Assembly: GCA_021323655.1 (NCBI GenBank)
Contig: JAJPKO010000037.1
Span: 124,001 to 188,000, forward strand
From: Acidobacteriaceae bacterium
Lineage (GTDB): Bacteria > Acidobacteriota > Terriglobia > Terriglobales > Acidobacteriaceae
DNA: 64,000 bases
Direction of reading: 5' to 3'
Both the position numbers and the translations under genes were made by a program. This document shows positions 8,055-16,875 of the stretch, piece after piece (position 1 is the first letter of the stretch; each line of letters starts with the position of its first letter). The notes below the pieces were generated by a model. The model ran no database searches. It was given only the letters and a program-made list of their open reading frames with translations, and had not been told where the DNA came from.

Positions 8055-9029
8055 TTATCCCTGCGTTTCTCCGGCTTTAGGAGGTTTGGCCCCGGCAATC
8101 CGCAGATTTACAAATTTGTTCAGTGCATCGAACCAGAACGGCGCACCGAGAGAAACGGCGATTCCAGTCAACAGCCACCCAAACAGATTGATGGTCCAAT
8201 GCGCCAGCAGTTTCAAAGTATGGCGCGCCCGGGTCTCGTTGTGCGCAGTGTCTAGTTGATTAAATGTGCGCCAGTAGTTTTTGGTATAACTCAGGTCATA
8301 GCCCAGCGGAAGTGTCTGAAGATTATTCTCAATCGTGCGCCGTGCTCTGTCATAGTCTTTCCGCAGCGCTTCGCAATCCGGTCCGCCACTGCAGCTATAC
8401 ATCTGGGCCACAGCATTCACCTGATCACGTGCGGCTTGGGAATCCCATAGCTTTGTCGCAACGTGCAGCAGATTTGCATTGCACGCCACTGCGAGCAGGA
8501 GACCAAGTCCCAGCAGCGCCCATTGTGTTTGCCGCTTATAGAAGCCATTCACCCGGTCCATCGTGCTGTCATACCATTGCTCCACTGCCAGCCTGCATGC
8601 TTCCGGATCATGCAGAATTCCGGTCATCAGCGTTTGCAGTTTTGCTTTCAGTGGGGATTCCGGCATGATGGCCACCAGTCCAGGAAAATCTGTGACTACC
8701 GCATCATTCCTGATCACCAAAGCGGCCATCAAAACCTTGCTGAATAACGGAGACGGGATATAGGTGGGCCGGGGCTTGTCTTCTGAAAAAAACGCAATCT
8801 TCAGAAATTTAGGCGGACGAAATGAAATGTTTTGAATCAGAGGATGGCCCAGAAAAACCGCGTAGAGTTGCGGGTCTCCCAGCATCTTCTGCACCGCCGC
8901 CTCCAGCGTCCGTGCCCTGCTCGATACAAATGACGCCAATATCTCCTGCACATGCGAAGCAATAATGCTCAGCAGCAGGCAGATCAGTGCGATTCCAATG
9001 GCTGTTCCCAGGACCTGCTCCATTCGCAA
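8055..9029 (-). CDS. Membrane protein of unknown function
   Basis: 324 residues, not recognised. A hydrophobic N-terminal segment (GTAIGIALICLLLSIIASHV, ~8-27) is a signal anchor or first membrane span. A long soluble region follows, then a second span near residue 175 (WALLGLGLLLAVACNANLL) and a third near 280 (WTINLFGWLLTGIAVSLG). The stretch between spans two and three is charged and helical with one CSGGPDC pair that could form a disulfide outside the membrane. The C-terminus NLRIAGAKPPKAGETQG is short and probably cytoplasmic. It is divergent from the next gene, with 78 bp between starts. No enzymatic motif is seen. Confidence 0.75.
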   Translation of the reverse strand: MRMEQVLGTAIGIALICLLLSIIASHVQEILASFVSSRARTLEAAVQKMLGDPQLYAVFLGHPLIQNISFRPPKFLKIAFFSEDKPRPTYIPSPLFSKVLMAALVIRNDAVVTDFPGLVAIMPESPLKAKLQTLMTGILHDPEACRLAVEQWYDSTMDRVNGFYKRQTQWALLGLGLLLAVACNANLLHVATKLWDSQAARDQVNAVAQMYSCSGGPDCEALRKDYDRARRTIENNLQTLPLGYDLSYTKNYWRTFNQLDTAHNETRARHTLKLLAHWTINLFGWLLTGIAVSLGAPFWFDALNKFVNLRIAGAKPPKAGETQG

Positions 9030-9107
9030 GACCTCCCTAGAATGAAATGCAGCCAGTATATGTCGAGTTCTCTCCAGCTGCGATAGAATGCGTCACAGGC
9101 AAAGAAG

Positions 9108-9665
9108 ATGGATTCGACAAGACGCACTCTTCTTATTCTGCTGGCCGCTGTCATTATTGTTGTGATGGTTACAGGGCTTTACGTGTACACCGGTGAAAAG
9201 CCTTCTGCGGCCACGGGAGAAATCGTCAAGCTCGAGGTCTTCCCCATCCATAGTCAATTGCGCGTCGGTGAAGGCGCCAAAGGAATTGAAGGCGGCATGG
9301 AAACCTATGACCAGCTTCTTGTGCTGGCACAGATACGAATCCACAATCAGGGCAAAATCCCGCTCTTCTTACGCGACGTTTCTGCCAGCCTTGATCTCAG
9401 CAATGGCGACAGCCAGCACAGTACCGCTGCCAGCCGAAGCGACTTTCAGAATGTCTTTGTGGCCTACCCTCAGCTCGCTTCGCTCAAGGAGGATCCGCTT
9501 CCCTGGGACCTCACCCTGCAGCCAGGGCAAACAGTAGAAGGGCTCGCAATCTTCCATTACCCAATAACAAAACAGCAGTGGGATGCTCGCCAGAGCTTTC
9601 ATGGAACCATCTCATTCCAATATCAGAAAGACCTTTTACTGCCCTGGCCTCCGGAAAACAAATAA
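9108..9665 (+). CDS. Membrane-anchored protein of unknown function
   Basis: 185 residues, not recognised. Residues ~7-28 (LLILLAAVIIVVMVTGLYVY) form a single N-terminal membrane anchor, leaving ~155 residues outside. The soluble part alternates beta-strand-like stretches (LLVLAQIRIHNQGKIPLFL, ETVEGLAIFHYP-like) resembling a small beta-sandwich of the kind seen in FxLYD or DUF4352-type extracytoplasmic domains, but no motif proves this. It converges on the coiled-coil gene with 7 bp between stops. No operon partner. Confidence 0.65.
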   Translation: MDSTRRTLLILLAAVIIVVMVTGLYVYTGEKPSAATGEIVKLEVFPIHSQLRVGEGAKGIEGGMETYDQLLVLAQIRIHNQGKIPLFLRDVSASLDLSNGDSQHSTAASRSDFQNVFVAYPQLASLKEDPLPWDLTLQPGQTVEGLAIFHYPITKQQWDARQSFHGTISFQYQKDLLLPWPPENK

Positions 9666-9672
9666 CCCCTGT

Positions 9673-10497
9673 TCAATGTCCTGGATTAACAGGGACAGGA
9701 GCACCTTTGGGAGTAGAGATGTATCCCTGCACTTCATTCTTGGTGATGTTGTTCACCACCAACTCATACAGATAATTGTCCTTGCCCGTATAAAACTGCA
9801 CTGGCTCATTCAGCCCACGGTCTTTCTTTTCGATCTTTTTATCGTCTGCATAAACATTCATGGTGTAGCGGTTGTGCTTCGTATCGGCCTTTCGTAATTC
9901 AAGACCCACCGTGGAAACCGCCTGCCGCTGGCCTTTCCGCAACGTGAATTCGTAGTAATTACGATCACCCCTATGCTTCAGAATCTCCAGCTCATCGTGA
10001 TTTTTTGCGATCAGGCCGCTCTGGATGCCAAGATCACCTCTCACGCTTTGGAGTTGCGATTCGGTGTTCTGCAATTCAGTTTTCGTCTGCGCCACGTCAG
10101 TCTTCACTCCACCCACGTCTGTCTTCACGCTCGAAACGTCATTAGACACGGCGCCAATCTGCTGTTTCGTTGCTGCCTGTTCGCTTTCCAGTCGCTTTGC
10201 ATCGGATTCTTGGCGACGCAACAACTCCTGAGCACGGGCCTCGAGTTGCCGCTGGGTCAATCCGACAGAGTCTGAAGTGATCTTTAATCTCGCGTTTGTC
10301 TCCCGCAGGTCTGATGCGAGTTGCTCTCTCTCATGCTGCGCCTCCAAAAGTTTCGTTTCAGCTTTGGCCAGCCGGTTATTAAGGGAATAGCTCCAGATCA
10401 GTCCTCCGGCTGCTGCGATCACAGCCAATACCAACAGTCCCATAAAGAGCCCGGAAAAACTGCGTTGCTCTCCACCTGCTTCAGAACCTTCGCTCAT
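9673..10497 (-). CDS. Membrane-anchored coiled-coil protein
   Basis: 274 residues from ATG 10497, with ACGGAAGGAAG upstream; the ORF-track start adds 23 residues with no ribosome-binding site. A membrane span at ~17-38 (GLFMGLLVLAVIAAAGGLIW) is followed by ~130 residues of coiled coil rich in E, Q, K, including heptad-like VSSVKTDVGGVKTDVAQTKTEL. The last ~90 residues form a compact domain beginning NYYEFTLRKGQRQAVSTVGL and ending PKGAPVPVNPGH. Probably anchored in the inner membrane with the coil reaching into the periplasm. Function unknown; no partner gene is adjacent on this strand. Confidence 0.75.
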   Translation of the reverse strand: MSEGSEAGGEQRSFSGLFMGLLVLAVIAAAGGLIWSYSLNNRLAKAETKLLEAQHEREQLASDLRETNARLKITSDSVGLTQRQLEARAQELLRRQESDAKRLESEQAATKQQIGAVSNDVSSVKTDVGGVKTDVAQTKTELQNTESQLQSVRGDLGIQSGLIAKNHDELEILKHRGDRNYYEFTLRKGQRQAVSTVGLELRKADTKHNRYTMNVYADDKKIEKKDRGLNEPVQFYTGKDNYLYELVVNNITKNEVQGYISTPKGAPVPVNPGH

Positions 10498-10583
10498 GGT
10501 CTTCCTTCCGTATGCCGAGATTACGCGACTATATAGACAGCAGCAAACATATTTTTGCTTCAGCATGGCCCTAAAATAGATAC

Positions 10584-11630
10584 ATGACAGGAACCGATGT
10601 CATCATTGCTGGCGCCGGAATCATCGGCCTTTCCACAGCACTCGAACTAGCCGCACAGGGCATACAAGTGACTGTGCTGGAGCGGAAACGCGCCATGTCG
10701 GAAGCATCATGGGCAGCAGCCGGAATGCTGGCTGCCAGCGATCCTGAAAACCCGCCGCAGTTACAGCCACTCTCCGATCTCAGTATTTCTCTTTACCCGG
10801 AATTCCTGGCGAGAATAGAGCACCTCTCCGGTCTCTCCGTTCCATTTAGAACAGCAGGAACCCTCCAGGCTGTTCAAAATGACGAATCTCGTCTTCTCTC
10901 GGAAGACATTGCCAGGCGCATTCCGGAACTGAATTCTGCCGGATGGCAGTTCTTATGGCTGGACGAGCATAGTCTCGACCCACGGGATCTCTGCGCCGCT
11001 CTTCCAAAAGCAGCCAGGGCAGCTGGAGTTCACATTCTGGAAGATTCTTCCGTAATCGGTGTTCGCCCTATGTCTACAGGGGTGGAAGTCACAACCCTGA
11101 CTGCAAGTTACACCTCGACGCACTTTATCAATTGTTGCGGAGCGTGGGCGGGCGAAATCGCTGACCGCCTGAACATTGAACCGCGCAAAGGCCAGATGGT
11201 GGTCGTCAGTCTTCCTCCAAATCTGCGTTTGGATTATGTCATCCGCACACCGGAGTTGTACCTGGTGCCTCGCGGAGACGATCGCGTTGTCATTGGTGCG
11301 AGCGTCGAGCGCGCGGGATTCGACAAGACTGTACATGAAGCAACCATACAGACACTCCTGCATAAAGCCGCCCACCTGTGGCCGCCTATCCAGAAAGCCC
11401 AAATTGTGGAAACGTGGGCAGGGCTCCGCCCTGGATCTCCTGACGGGTTTCCCGTTCTCGATGCCTGCGGCGGGCCAAATTGCTGGGTTGCCACCGGTCA
11501 CTTCCGCAATGGCATCCTGCTCGCTCCTGGATCAGCACGCATCCTGTGCGAGCTTGTTCTCGGAAAAACGCCCAGCATCGAATTATCACCTTTTCGGTAT
11601 GACCGTTTTGCAAAGGTGAGCGTTTATTGA
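10584..11630 (+). CDS. thiO: Glycine oxidase ThiO-like FAD-dependent oxidoreductase
   Basis: 348 residues. The Rossmann dinucleotide motif IIAGAGIIGLSTALELA at the N-terminus binds FAD. SEASWAAAGMLAA follows at ~40, a pattern typical of the DAO/ThiO family. Near the C-terminus, GLRPGSPDGFPVLDA and ATGHFRNGILLAPGSA match the second FAD contact and substrate-side loop of glycine oxidase. ThiO oxidises glycine to the imine used in building the thiazole ring of thiamine; D-amino acids can also be substrates. No other thi genes are in the window, so the thiamine role is by homology. It starts 86 bp from the divergent coiled-coil gene. Confidence 0.82.
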   Translation: MTGTDVIIAGAGIIGLSTALELAAQGIQVTVLERKRAMSEASWAAAGMLAASDPENPPQLQPLSDLSISLYPEFLARIEHLSGLSVPFRTAGTLQAVQNDESRLLSEDIARRIPELNSAGWQFLWLDEHSLDPRDLCAALPKAARAAGVHILEDSSVIGVRPMSTGVEVTTLTASYTSTHFINCCGAWAGEIADRLNIEPRKGQMVVVSLPPNLRLDYVIRTPELYLVPRGDDRVVIGASVERAGFDKTVHEATIQTLLHKAAHLWPPIQKAQIVETWAGLRPGSPDGFPVLDACGGPNCWVATGHFRNGILLAPGSARILCELVLGKTPSIELSPFRYDRFAKVSVY

Positions 11631-11676
11631 ATACATCTGCAAATTGCAATAATTTTTACAATGCGTCTTCGGCAAA

Positions 11677-11706
11677 GTGACAACCCAATCTCTGCGCTGA
11701 TATAAA
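11677..11706 (+). promoter_or_regulatory. Candidate sigma-70 promoter of the citrate synthase gene
   Basis: GTGACA (11677-11682) and TATAAA (11701-11706) are spaced by 18 bp, each five of six to consensus. The inferred 5' leader is about 110 nt. By eye only. Confidence 0.5.
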
Positions 11707-11821
11707 AAATAGTTAGGTTCTCTGCGCGGTTCCGGCTTCCTGGTCACGTCCGATCTGCTTCCCCGTGCTCAGGGGCCGCATCAAAAATTGTTCATTTTGT
11801 ACTGGAGGAATCTTACTTAGC

Positions 11822-12955
11822 ATGTCAACCGCAGTAGCAGCTAAAGGACTCGAAGGTATTGTTGCAGCCAACTCTGGTATTTGCTGGATAGATGGAGATG
11901 CCGGGGTGCTCGCCTACCGCGGTATTGATATTCACGATCTGGCAGAAAAGTCTAACTTTGAGGAGACCACATACCTCCTTTGGAATGGAAGACTTCCCAA
12001 CGCTTTTGAGCTCGAATCATTCAAAAAGAAGCTTGCCGACGCCCGCCAGCTCCCTCCAGACATACTCAAACTTCTCCAGGAATTCCCGAAAACAGCCACA
12101 CCGATGGAAGTCCTGCGCACAGCCGTCTCAGCGCTCAGCTTCTATGACGAGAATGAAAAGGCCGTAGACCACGACTCAAACGTGCGGAAGAGCTTCGCGC
12201 TCACTGCACAGATTGCAATGATTGTGGCCGCCTTTGACCGCATTCGCAAAGGCAAGCCTGTGGTGGAAGCAGACAAATCTCTTTCCCACGCCGGTAATTT
12301 CCTCTGGATGCTCAACGGAGAAAAACCCTCCGAAACCGCTACAAAGGCCTTCGATGTTGCCCTGATTCTCCACGCGGACCACGAACTGAACGCATCTACC
12401 TTCGCTGCTCGCGTCATCGCCGCCACCCTTTCCGATGTTCATTCAGCAATCACCGGCGCCATCGGCGCCCTCAAAGGTCCTCTCCACGGTGGTGCGAATG
12501 AAGCCGTAATGCGCATGCTGTTTGAGATTGAAAAGCAGGGCACCGATCCCGTGGAGTATGTAAAGGGGATGCTGGCGCAGAAAAAGAAGGTCTCCGGCTT
12601 TGGCCATCGTGTATATCACACGGAAGACCCGCGCGCCACTCACCTGCGTAAAATGTCAGAGGACCTGGGGCGCTCAGCCAACAACGCAAAGTGGTTTGAG
12701 ATGTCCCAGAAGATCGAGAAATTCATCAAGGCGGAAAAGAAGCTCAATGCCAACGTGGACTTCTACTCCGCCTCTACCTACACTACGCTGGGCATTGACC
12801 TCGATCTATTCACCCCGATCTTCGCCGTGAGTCGCATCGCCGGATGGGCCGCCCATGTCATCGAGCAGCTCGACGACAACCGCCTCATTCGACCTCGCGC
12901 CGAATACATCGGTCCGGAATACCCCCAGAAGTACGTCCCGATCTCGCAGCGCTAG
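11822..12955 (+). CDS. gltA: Citrate synthase
   Basis: 377 residues from ATG 11822, with ACTGGAGGA 13 bp upstream; the ORF-track start lies before that site. Family landmarks in order: YRGIDIHDLA, LLWNGRLP, HADHELNASTFAARV (first catalytic His region), GALKGPLHGGANE (second catalytic His), KVSGFGHRVY and SASTYTTLGID with the catalytic Asp downstream of NVDFY. The reaction is acetyl-CoA + oxaloacetate to citrate, the entry step of the TCA cycle. The short ~375-residue form is shared with 2-methylcitrate synthase; no prp genes are adjacent, so citrate synthase is preferred. Stands alone, with a terminator behind it. Confidence 0.93.
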   Translation: MSTAVAAKGLEGIVAANSGICWIDGDAGVLAYRGIDIHDLAEKSNFEETTYLLWNGRLPNAFELESFKKKLADARQLPPDILKLLQEFPKTATPMEVLRTAVSALSFYDENEKAVDHDSNVRKSFALTAQIAMIVAAFDRIRKGKPVVEADKSLSHAGNFLWMLNGEKPSETATKAFDVALILHADHELNASTFAARVIAATLSDVHSAITGAIGALKGPLHGGANEAVMRMLFEIEKQGTDPVEYVKGMLAQKKKVSGFGHRVYHTEDPRATHLRKMSEDLGRSANNAKWFEMSQKIEKFIKAEKKLNANVDFYSASTYTTLGIDLDLFTPIFAVSRIAGWAAHVIEQLDDNRLIRPRAEYIGPEYPQKYVPISQR

Positions 12956-12972
12956 CCGCACTCATATCCATT

Positions 12973-13005
12973 AAGAAAAGCCCCAGGATGCCTGTGGCTT
13001 TTCTT
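12973..13005. terminator. Bidirectional rho-independent terminator
   Basis: Perfect 10-bp arms AAGAAAAGCC / GGCTTTTCTT enclose an inner CAGG / CCTG stem. The A-rich left and T-rich right flanks let it serve both the citrate synthase gene and the convergent small exported-protein gene. Confidence 0.85.
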
Positions 13006-13016
13006 GCGAGGAAGAA

Positions 13017-13298
13017 CTACTTCCGGTTATGGTTTGCGGCCTCAGCGGCAGCTTTCAGTTCACGGTTCGCCTGGTCCAGCAAATCTTTCGCGCGGGCAGC
13101 ATGGCCATCCATGTCCCATTCATTAGCCTGCTGTGCGGCAACAATCTTGTTGTATGCCTGTTCGGTCAACCGCTGCGCAGCTGCGATATTTGGATGACGG
13201 TGAGAACTTACATTCTGTACTGGCAGGTGCTGCGCAATGGCCACTCCTCCAGCGATGAGCGATATTCCCAGCGCACTGCCTAATACGATTCGTTTCAT
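13017..13298 (-). CDS. Small exported protein of unknown function
   Basis: 93 residues. Residues 1-22 (MKRIVLGSALGISLIAGGVAIA) are a Sec signal peptide with a likely cut after AIA. The mature ~70 residues are helical and Ala-rich with regular charges (AAAQRLTEQAYNKIVAAQQA, AKDLLDQANRELKAAAEAA), suggesting a short helical hairpin in the periplasm. Small proteins of this shape are common in this bacterial group but no family name is known to me. Convergent with citrate synthase and sharing its terminator. Confidence 0.75.
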   Translation of the reverse strand: MKRIVLGSALGISLIAGGVAIAQHLPVQNVSSHRHPNIAAAQRLTEQAYNKIVAAQQANEWDMDGHAARAKDLLDQANRELKAAAEAANHNRK

Positions 13299-13437
13299 AT
13301 TTTTCTCCGTGGATAGACATAGTCATGGGCCGAACCATACTTCCGGCCCATTGGGCTATGAGAATAAAACCACGCCAGAGAAATGAGTTTCTACAAAAAT
13401 ACTGAAAATCTGTCCGGATGTGGCTTCGACTCCTGGG

Positions 13438-13998
13438 TTACATACCACTCTTCCGGCTTGCTGGTGGAACGATCCCGTTCATTCTCAGATACACGACCAT
13501 CTGTCCATAGTGGTCCATCGAGTGCGCAATGCAGAATGCAGCCATGCCGGCACGCGTGGACTTGCGCTCTCCCGATCCGATCACTTCAAATGCATTGGCT
13601 GGAGTGATCGTATCCAGCGCCTTATGTGCATATGCGTAAGAATCGCGCAGCGCCTTCATAATGTCATCTTTGCTGGACAGCTTCTCAATATCGTCGCGCT
13701 TTACTGCTCCAGAAACATTCCATCCCTGAAAAAAAGCGTAATTGGCCTCTGTCAGGTGTTTTACCTGCTGGGCAAAAGTGCGCACTCCCTTAAACTCGCC
13801 CTGTGTGGGAGCAAAATTGTACTTGTCCGCCGGCATGGCATCTGCCGCTTCTACAACCTCCTTCTCCAGCGCGCTCATAAGGTTGTTATAGGTCTGCGCC
13901 GGAGAAGCCTGTGCGGCCGCTTCCTGCGCACAAATGAACGGTGCCAGAGCCATCAGGAAACTCAACAGGGCGATACAACATAAACGAATTCCTTTCAC
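13438..13998 (-). CDS. Exported DinB-family protein
   Basis: 186 residues starting at GTG 13998, chosen because AAAGGAGGAAGAC lies immediately upstream; the ORF-track ATG has no such site. A signal peptide (IRLCCIALLSFLMALAPFICA) is followed by a four-helix DinB/YfiT-type fold. The metal-ligand histidines expected of the family are present: one in QVKHLTEANYAFF and two in CIAHSMDHYGQMVVYLR. DinB-like proteins bind divalent metal, and some act as thiol-dependent transferases; the substrate here is unknown. Export to the periplasm is unusual for the family at large. Confidence 0.82.
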   Translation of the reverse strand: MKGIRLCCIALLSFLMALAPFICAQEAAAQASPAQTYNNLMSALEKEVVEAADAMPADKYNFAPTQGEFKGVRTFAQQVKHLTEANYAFFQGWNVSGAVKRDDIEKLSSKDDIMKALRDSYAYAHKALDTITPANAFEVIGSGERKSTRAGMAAFCIAHSMDHYGQMVVYLRMNGIVPPASRKSGM

Positions 13999-14127
13999 GT
14001 CTTCCTCCTTTTGAAAAGTACTGCGCAAGCAGCCTAGCAGAAACCGGGTCTGCTCTGCGTCAAATCCTCGTTGAGACGGAAGAAATGTTCCTGACAGGCC
14101 GTAAAATACTTTCAGGAGAAACCATCA

Positions 14128-15288
14128 ATGAGACGGGTATACATGGACGCAAATGCAACGACACCTCTGCTGCCCGAGGTGCTCGAAGCCATGCGCCCGT
14201 ACTTCATTGAGCACTTCGGTAACGCCTCCTCCATCCATCAGCAGGGGCAGCAGGCCCGCGCAGCTGTAGAACAGGCGCGGGAATCCGTGGCCGCCCTTAT
14301 CAATTGCCGTCCCGCCGAGATCGTCTTCACCTCCGGTGGGACGGAGAGCGACAATATGGCCCTCTTCGGCCTGCTCAGCCATGGTGATCATCTCATCACC
14401 TCATCCATCGAGCACCACGCTGTCCTGCATGCCGCAGAGAAACTGCGTGACCGAAACATTGAAGTTACCTTCCTGCCCGTTTCCAGCGAAGGTGTGATTG
14501 ACCCGCAAGACGTACGCCGCGCTCTCCGCCCAAATACAAAGCTCATCAGTATCATGATGGCCAACAATGAGACCGGGGCCATCCAGCCGGTCAGCGAGAT
14601 AGGACGCATCGCCGCCGAAGGAGATGTTCTTTTCCATACCGATGCTGTGCAGGCAGCCGGCAAACTCCCTCTCGATGTACACACGCTGCGCTGTGATCTG
14701 CTCAGTATCTCGGGGCATAAAATGCATGCCCCACAGGGCACCGGAGTCCTCTATGTGCGCCGTGGGACCCAGCTTGAGCCGCTTTTTTTTGGCGGAGCAC
14801 ACGAACGCCAGCGTCGTGCCGGAACTGAAAACCTACCTGGCATTGTGGGCTTGGGAAAAGCGGCCGAGATTGCGCTTAAGACTCTCTCCGATGGAACAAT
14901 CGAACGCATCAAGGCCCTGCGCGATCGCCTGGAACAGGGTATTCTTGCGCAGATAGAGGGCGCTGGCGTAAACAGCCGCAACGTTGCGCGTGTAGCCAAT
15001 ACCACAAACATCTACTTCGACAACCTTGAGGGTGAAGCGCTCGTCATCGCATTGGATCTGAAAGGTCTCTGCACATCTGGCGGCTCGGCTTGTGCATCGG
15101 GAGCTACCGAGCCCTCGCATGTGCTCACTGCGATGGGCCTGCCTCCGGCAAGGGCACGCGCCAGTCTGCGCTTTTCTCTCAGCAAGCTAAACTGTGAAGA
15201 TGATGTTGATTTTGCGTTGGAAGTCGTGCCTCCCGCCGTCGCGCGCCTGCGCGAGCTTTCGCCGGTCAATGCCGGAACACTAGGTTGA
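14128..15288 (+). CDS. iscS: Cysteine desulfurase (IscS/NifS)
   Basis: 386 residues, normal for the family. PLP-enzyme landmarks: YMDANATTP at the start, TSGGTESDN near residue 70, SIEHHAVL with the ring-stacking His, and SGHKMHAPQGTGVLY with the Schiff-base Lys ~200. The sulfur-carrying Cys lies in GGSACASGATEPSHVL at ~325. It takes sulfur from cysteine, leaving alanine, for Fe-S clusters or thio-modified tRNA. No iscU, iscR or mnmA is adjacent, so the acceptor is unknown. Upstream spacing leaves ~130 bp to the divergent DinB gene. Confidence 0.92.
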   Translation: MRRVYMDANATTPLLPEVLEAMRPYFIEHFGNASSIHQQGQQARAAVEQARESVAALINCRPAEIVFTSGGTESDNMALFGLLSHGDHLITSSIEHHAVLHAAEKLRDRNIEVTFLPVSSEGVIDPQDVRRALRPNTKLISIMMANNETGAIQPVSEIGRIAAEGDVLFHTDAVQAAGKLPLDVHTLRCDLLSISGHKMHAPQGTGVLYVRRGTQLEPLFFGGAHERQRRAGTENLPGIVGLGKAAEIALKTLSDGTIERIKALRDRLEQGILAQIEGAGVNSRNVARVANTTNIYFDNLEGEALVIALDLKGLCTSGGSACASGATEPSHVLTAMGLPPARARASLRFSLSKLNCEDDVDFALEVVPPAVARLRELSPVNAGTLG

Positions 15289-15429
15289 TCTTCCCTGTTG
15301 CTTCGCGTGGTACATGCCTGCAATTCCTGATGACCTTGTAAACTCTTTTTCGTCTACGCTTTGAGTAGTGCAACTGTTCCGCTGCATGCGGACCTACTGT
15401 TGAAGCTTTTTTGCGAAACGGAGAGATGT

Positions 15430-16383
15430 ATGACGAAGGCTGGAAATACTCTTGCCCTCATCGCGTTTGCCACAGCGCTGCTGGCCACTCCCTGCGCCTT
15501 TGCGCAACAGGCACAGCAGGCCTCCAACCCTTATCAGGGAGTTTCCAATCCTCCGGCAGACGATGCCATTGTCGCCAATGGCGATGTAGCTCCTCCCGCG
15601 AAGCCGTCTCCTGCAAAGCCACAATCCCCTGCGCCCGCCGCAGCTCCATCTCCTGTTCCCGCACCGGTGACCCAGGCGCAGGCAGTCGCGAATTCCGACG
15701 CCGACATTGTTTCCTCTGTTCCAGTAACCAGCACAACTGCCGCTAGTGGCTCTGTTCCGGCCAAACTCGAAACGCGTCCCTATAATCCCGACGAAGATAT
15801 CGTAGGCTACGTTCCCTCTCCCAACAATGAGCTGGCCGAAGGAACCAACATCCGTGTGCGTATGCTCGACTCGCTCTCCACAACTGAGACTGCTGCAGGG
15901 TCCGCTTTCCGCGCACAGGTGGTAAACGACGTTTACAAGAATGGCAAAGTCATCGTCCCTGCCGGTTCTGAGCTGCGCGGACGCGTGGTGCACGTCTCGC
16001 AGGGACATCATTTTGGACCAGCCGCCACTCTGCGTCTTAGACCGGACGTCATCATTCTCCCGGACGGCACTGCTTATCACCTTTACGGGCAGGTGGTGCA
16101 ATCGAAGGCCCCCAACACTCGCACCGACAGTGAAGGGGGCATCCAGCCAGCCATGCATCTCAAGAAGGATGCAATCGAGTATGGTGCCGGAGCCGGAACT
16201 GGCGCCATCGTAGGAGCAAAAGTCGGTGGACCTACCGGCGCGCTCGTTGGCTCACTCATTGGCGCAGGCGTCATTACGGCGCATCTGCTCATGCAGCATC
16301 CGCAGATCGCAGAAGTGCCGAAGGGCTCCATCGTCACGTTCAGCCTGACTGAGCCCATGGACCTGCTTCCAACCAGGAATTAG
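15430..16383 (+). CDS. Exported Pro/Ala-rich protein with glycine-zipper segment
   Basis: 317 residues from ATG 15430, preceded by ACGGAGAG; the upstream TTG start in the ORF track is less likely. A signal peptide (TLALIAFATALLATPCAFA) is followed by ~70 residues rich in Pro and Ala, probably a flexible linker. A globular region then contains RVRMLDSLSTTETAAGSAFRA and a beta-rich IVPAGSELRGRVVHV block. Near the C-terminus a glycine zipper (GAGAGTGAIVGAKVGG) could insert in or lie against a membrane. Looks cell-envelope associated. Function unknown. Confidence 0.78.
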   Translation: MTKAGNTLALIAFATALLATPCAFAQQAQQASNPYQGVSNPPADDAIVANGDVAPPAKPSPAKPQSPAPAAAPSPVPAPVTQAQAVANSDADIVSSVPVTSTTAASGSVPAKLETRPYNPDEDIVGYVPSPNNELAEGTNIRVRMLDSLSTTETAAGSAFRAQVVNDVYKNGKVIVPAGSELRGRVVHVSQGHHFGPAATLRLRPDVIILPDGTAYHLYGQVVQSKAPNTRTDSEGGIQPAMHLKKDAIEYGAGAGTGAIVGAKVGGPTGALVGSLIGAGVITAHLLMQHPQIAEVPKGSIVTFSLTEPMDLLPTRN

Positions 16384-16429
16384 CTGACGTGTTTTCGCGA
16401 GTCGAATTCCCCGGTAGGATGAATACCCC

Positions 16430-16864
16430 ATGCCAAATAAACAGCAGACCTACGCAAACCACGTCCGCATTCATTGGGTGTTTCATTTCTTTCTTGCGCC
16501 GGTCACCATTCTTAATCTGCTTTACCGAATCGTTCTGCTGATTCGGCATCCGAATCCGGATGCGGTCTGGACGGTCATTATGGCTGTCGCCCTGTTGGTC
16601 CTGCTTTTTCTGGTCCGCATCTATCCGCTGAGAGTGCAGGACCGCGTGATCCGGCTTGAGGAGCGTCTGCGGCTGTCTGCTTTACTGCCAGAACCATTGC
16701 GCTCACGCATTCCGGAGTTGAGGGAAGGGCAACTTGTGGCGCTACGCTTTGCTTCCGATGAAGAGCTGCCTGCGCTTGTAGAAGAAACGCTTGCGCAGAA
16801 CCTTCGCGGCAGCGACATCAAGAAGAGGATCAGGAACTGGCGGCCGGATTACTGGCGCGTGTAA
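16430..16864 (+). CDS. DUF6526-type membrane protein
   Basis: 144 residues. Two membrane spans at ~15-35 (WVFHFFLAPVTILNLLYRIVLL) and ~45-62 (WTVIMAVALLVLLFLVRI) are followed by a charged cytoplasmic tail: QDRVIRLEERLRLSALLP, ELREGQLVALRFASDEELP and DIKKRIRNWRPDYWRV. This layout and the tail wording match the DUF6526 family as I recall it; no activity is known. Located 46 bp after the glycine-zipper gene and 11 bp before the SRPBCC gene, so these may be co-transcribed. Confidence 0.75.
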   Translation: MPNKQQTYANHVRIHWVFHFFLAPVTILNLLYRIVLLIRHPNPDAVWTVIMAVALLVLLFLVRIYPLRVQDRVIRLEERLRLSALLPEPLRSRIPELREGQLVALRFASDEELPALVEETLAQNLRGSDIKKRIRNWRPDYWRV

Positions 16865-16875
16865 AAGTGTGAATT